DNA from: Coleofasciculus sp937127375
GTDB lineage: Bacteria > Cyanobacteriota > Cyanobacteriia > Cyanobacteriales > Coleofasciculaceae
Assembly (NCBI GenBank): GCA_040218875.1
Contig: JAVJQP010000116.1
Direction: 5' to 3' (one strand)
DNA length: 64,000 bases
The translations under genes were made by a program, and so were the position numbers. A model generated the notes under the pieces. It did not search any database. It was not told the DNA's origin and worked only from the letters and a program-made list of their open reading frames with translations. Numbering within the stretch: the first letter of the stretch is position 1; each line of letters starts with the position of its first letter. This document shows, in pieces, positions 61,438 to 64,000 of this stretch.

Positions 61438-63729
61438 ATGGACATAGAACGGGATTCTCCACTTTCATTAAACGGCAAAGGCGATAGACATGAGCCGCCA
61501 TTGTCTGCGGATTTTGCTGATGAGGTGACAGCGACTCCCCAACGTGGATTGAATTTGCGTCCCTTGTTGCGAACGGCGAAGCGGAAAGCTTGGCTGATTG
61601 TGGGTTTGACTACCCTAACCACCGCAGCGGCTTGGTATGTAAGTACTAAGGAAGCCCCAATTTATGCTGGGGGATTTCGTCTATTAGTAGAACCCGTAAC
61701 CACTGAAGAACGGGCAAGTGACCCTAGCGCCCTAGCTCGCACCAGTGGTGTGCCGAATGAGCAAATGTTTCGCTTGGATTACCCCACTCAGATTGAAATA
61801 TTAAAGGGAGTGGGTGTTCTGGGACCAGTAGTGGAGGAAGTTGAAGCGCAATATCCTGGTAGAGTTAGTGTCGGTGCTATAAGACAAGGGTTAACTATTG
61901 AACAGGTCAGTGTCGGAAAAGGCAGAGGTTCTGAAACTAAGATTCTGGCAGTGAATTATCAAAGCTCTGATCCTAAACTGGCTGAGTTAGTTTTAGAGGA
62001 AACGGCTGAGAAATATTTAAAGTATAGTCTTGATGAACGCCAGAGCAGTATTAGTGAAGGGGTTAAATTTATAGATGAGCAACTGCCGAAATTGCAGGAG
62101 CGCGTCAATAACTATCAGAAACAGATTCAGAGTATTCAGGAGCGCTATGACCTGATTGAGCCTCAATCTAAAGGGGCAGAATTACTCGGTCAAGTCCGGG
62201 ATCTTGAAAATCAACAGCGAGCAACTCAACAAGAGCTAGGGGAGTTAAGAACCCTCTCAACTAACTTGCGGCAACAACTCGGGTTATCTCCAGAGGAAGC
62301 CATCGCTTCATCCGCCTTAAGCCAAGACCCGCGTTATCAAGGGTTGTTGGGGAAAATTCAGGAAGTCGAGAGTCAGATAGCAATAGAATCTGCCCGTTTT
62401 CTACCCGATGATCCCAAAATGCAAGCGCTACAGGAACAACGGCAGAATTTACAGGCGCTGCTGAATCAAGAAGCCCAAAGGATTATTGGCGAGAACCTCA
62501 AAACTACCACCAATAATTCGGATGTGATGACATTTCAGAATTCCGTTCGTATGGGGCTGATTCAGCAACTGGTGGAAGCAACCAACCAGATTCAACTGTT
62601 GGAAGAACGCAGTCAGCAGTTAGCTCAGACGAGAGCGACATTCGCGCAACAAGCTCAGCAAATGCCTGAGGTGATCCGCCAGTATACCGAACTCCAGCGG
62701 CAGTTGGAAGTGGCGACACAGACGTTGAATCAACTTTTAAGGCAGCGGGAAACATTCCAGGTTGAGGAAGCAGGAAATAAACTGCCGTGGGAAATTCTAT
62801 CGGAACCGGAAATCGCCCGAGATCAATACGGGAATCCGATAAATATGGCAGAATCCTCTGATAAACTGCTGTTGATGGGAGTGATGGGGGGAGTCGTCTT
62901 AGGTCTAGGGTTAGGGGTTCTCCAAGAAAAAATCAGAGATATTTTTTATAGCACAGAAGACCTCAAGGATGCGACGGATTTGCCTGTGTTGGGTGAAGTT
63001 CCGGCTTATCAAAATCGGAATCAGAAGCAGGATAAAGAGACTGGGGATCAGGGTTATCCGGATGCGAGGTTTCTGGAAGCCTTTGACTCTATTTATACCA
63101 GTATCCGGTTTCTGTTTTCAGACCGCCCGATTCGTTCTCTGAGTGTTACCTCGGCGGCGTTGGGGGATGGGAAATCGACGGTGGCGTTACACTTAGCCCA
63201 AACAGCAGCCCAAATGGGTCAACGGGTGCTGTTGGTGGATGCGAATTTGATCCATCCTCAGATGCATCAGCAGTTGAATTTACCGAATGTCAAAGGGTTG
63301 AGTGACTTGCTAGCTGATGATTTGATGCCCCATGATTTTATCGAGCGATCGCCGATTTCTGATAATCTGTTTGTATTAACCGCAGGTCAACCCCGCCCCC
63401 ATCTGACGCGGCGGTTTGCTTCGGCGCAAATGCAGGAGCTGATGACGGAGTTTAAGACTAAATTTGATTTGGTGGTTTATGATACACCAGAGTTCCCCAG
63501 TTGTATGGATATTAGTTATCTGGCAAGGCATACCGATGGGTTGTTGCTGGTGACGGCAATTAAGAAAACTAAGAATTCGTTAGTTAAGCAAACTATTACT
63601 CAGTTAGATGCCTTTGGCTTGCCCACACTAGGGATTATCGCCAATCATATCACGCGATCGGGATTTATGGGGTTACCGCCCGCGCCCCAGGATAATAGTT
63701 GGGAGAAAACCCCGGTTTCCGTCTCGTGA
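61438..63729 (+). CDS. Wzc/GumC-like polysaccharide co-polymerase with tyrosine autokinase domain
   Basis: 763 residues from ATG 61438, with GAGG upstream. In-frame TTG 61348 and ATG 61375 are less likely. A first membrane helix near residues 45-65 (AWLIVGLTTLTTAAAWYV) begins the Wzz domain. A long coiled coil spans about 200-430, and a second helix is near 480-500 (LLLMGVMGGVVLGLGLGVL). The kinase domain has Walker A ALGDGKSTVALHLA, Walker A' RVLLVDANL and VVYDTP. A Tyr-rich tail is not obvious. It controls chain length or export of exopolysaccharide. Confidence 0.92.
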   Translation: MDIERDSPLSLNGKGDRHEPPLSADFADEVTATPQRGLNLRPLLRTAKRKAWLIVGLTTLTTAAAWYVSTKEAPIYAGGFRLLVEPVTTEERASDPSALARTSGVPNEQMFRLDYPTQIEILKGVGVLGPVVEEVEAQYPGRVSVGAIRQGLTIEQVSVGKGRGSETKILAVNYQSSDPKLAELVLEETAEKYLKYSLDERQSSISEGVKFIDEQLPKLQERVNNYQKQIQSIQERYDLIEPQSKGAELLGQVRDLENQQRATQQELGELRTLSTNLRQQLGLSPEEAIASSALSQDPRYQGLLGKIQEVESQIAIESARFLPDDPKMQALQEQRQNLQALLNQEAQRIIGENLKTTTNNSDVMTFQNSVRMGLIQQLVEATNQIQLLEERSQQLAQTRATFAQQAQQMPEVIRQYTELQRQLEVATQTLNQLLRQRETFQVEEAGNKLPWEILSEPEIARDQYGNPINMAESSDKLLLMGVMGGVVLGLGLGVLQEKIRDIFYSTEDLKDATDLPVLGEVPAYQNRNQKQDKETGDQGYPDARFLEAFDSIYTSIRFLFSDRPIRSLSVTSAALGDGKSTVALHLAQTAAQMGQRVLLVDANLIHPQMHQQLNLPNVKGLSDLLADDLMPHDFIERSPISDNLFVLTAGQPRPHLTRRFASAQMQELMTEFKTKFDLVVYDTPEFPSCMDISYLARHTDGLLLVTAIKKTKNSLVKQTITQLDAFGLPTLGIIANHITRSGFMGLPPAPQDNSWEKTPVSVS

Positions 63730-63773
63730 TTGTATCGTAGAGACTCCTCCGGTGGAACGTCTAGGGTTCCCCA

Positions 63774-64000
63774 ATTGTAGGAGCGGGTTTAGGGACTAAA
63801 TTCGGATATTCACCACTAACGGAACAACAAAACCCGCCCTCCCCACCGATAAATGAACCACGAAACCCGCCCTCCCCACCGATAAATGAACAACGAAACC
63901 CGCCCGCCCCACCGATAAATGAACAACGAAAACTGTCCTCCCCCCCGAAAAATGAACAACGAAACCTGTCCTCCCCACCGATAAAAGAACAATAAAACCC
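63774..64000. repeat. degenerate 33-bp tandem repeats of the AAACCCGCCC element, cut by window end
   Basis: After GTAGGAGCGGGTTTAGGGA there are six or so units of CCACCGATAAATGAACAACGAAACCCGCC type. They are like the perfect array at 39124 but diverged. The last units have ACTGTCC/ACCTGTCC changes. The array continues past 64000. Confidence 0.9.

Noticed and set aside
63796..63978. 60-residue minus-strand ORF with repeats (GRAGFVVHLSV)
   Set aside because: Same artefact from the degenerate 33-bp array.

Overview
The window is cyanobacterial chromosome. Evidence: an NdhA fragment of the NDH-1 complex, Ycf66 and Ycf46 family proteins, DUF2808, a split PntA/PntB transhydrogenase, frequent GCGATCGC (HIP1) octamers, XisH/XisI modules and an IS607-type element with TnpB. 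The heavy load of palindromic and tandem repeats suggests a large filamentous genome (Oscillatoriales/Coleofasciculus-like), but the species assignment is only a guess.

Layout. 1-8 kb is mostly housekeeping: ndhA (partial), a small SLH-like ORF, a strongly folded non-coding stretch, ycf66, gltA, sixA, a TylF-type methyltransferase, a DHH phosphoesterase and an HNH nuclease. 8.2-15.6 kb is a signalling block on the minus strand: REC-PAS-adenylate cyclase, REC-GGDEF diguanylate cyclase and a 1478-residue MASE1-PAS-GAF hybrid histidine kinase. 16.2-16.7 kb has two tandem paralogous small membrane proteins.

16.9-44.2 kb is a scattered contractile injection system (CIS/eCIS, phage-tail-like) locus: a Cis7-type tube/hub protein, a VgrG-like spike, a PAAR-like tip (DUF4280), gp25, a gp6/J baseplate protein, an AAA+ ATPase (Cis15 type), a tail-protein-I-like protein, an unknown 492-residue protein and an Ig-like/TM/WD40 protein that could be a membrane anchor. 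Sheath, inner tube, tape-measure and cap genes are absent from the window. Two regions interrupt this locus. At 23.9-30.8 kb, five near-identical ~330-bp repeats (plus one partial) separate small toxin-antitoxin-like gene pairs: XisH/XisI twice, BrnT/BrnA, an HNH pair, a RelE-like pair, DUF433/DUF5615, a nucleotidyltransferase pair and one unknown pair. Several of these are broken. At 31-35.6 kb there is a cargo region: two proteins with the same N-terminal leader, one carrying an intact DUF4157 HELTH core, and two unrelated C-terminal toxin-like domains, with a DUF4279 gene (possible immunity) between them and a GxxExxY protein. Relatives of the same repeat, carrying a motif like AAATCAGTGTTA, abut the start or stop codons of these cargo genes. 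The locus therefore looks like a delivery machine with an exchangeable cassette zone.

44-56 kb returns to core genes: the pntA1-pntA2-pntB transhydrogenase, a DUF2808 exported protein, the conserved rpmH-rnpA-PH protein-yidC-jag-DUF177 cluster, a Ycf46-like AAA ATPase and two SH3-domain exported proteins. 56-59 kb is repeat-rich and contains a 58-residue membrane protein and an IS607 element (tnpA/tnpB). 59-64 kb holds a peptidoglycan-binding protein, a WecG/TagA glycosyltransferase and a Wzc-like tyrosine autokinase for exopolysaccharide, and ends in a degenerate tandem repeat array.

Dispersed repeats throughout include a GGGGCGGGTTT...AAACCCGCCC stem element, a palindrome with an AGACGT...ACGTCT stem whose core varies compensatorily, and short tandem repeats of an ATGACATAAGACAA type placed directly before start codons.
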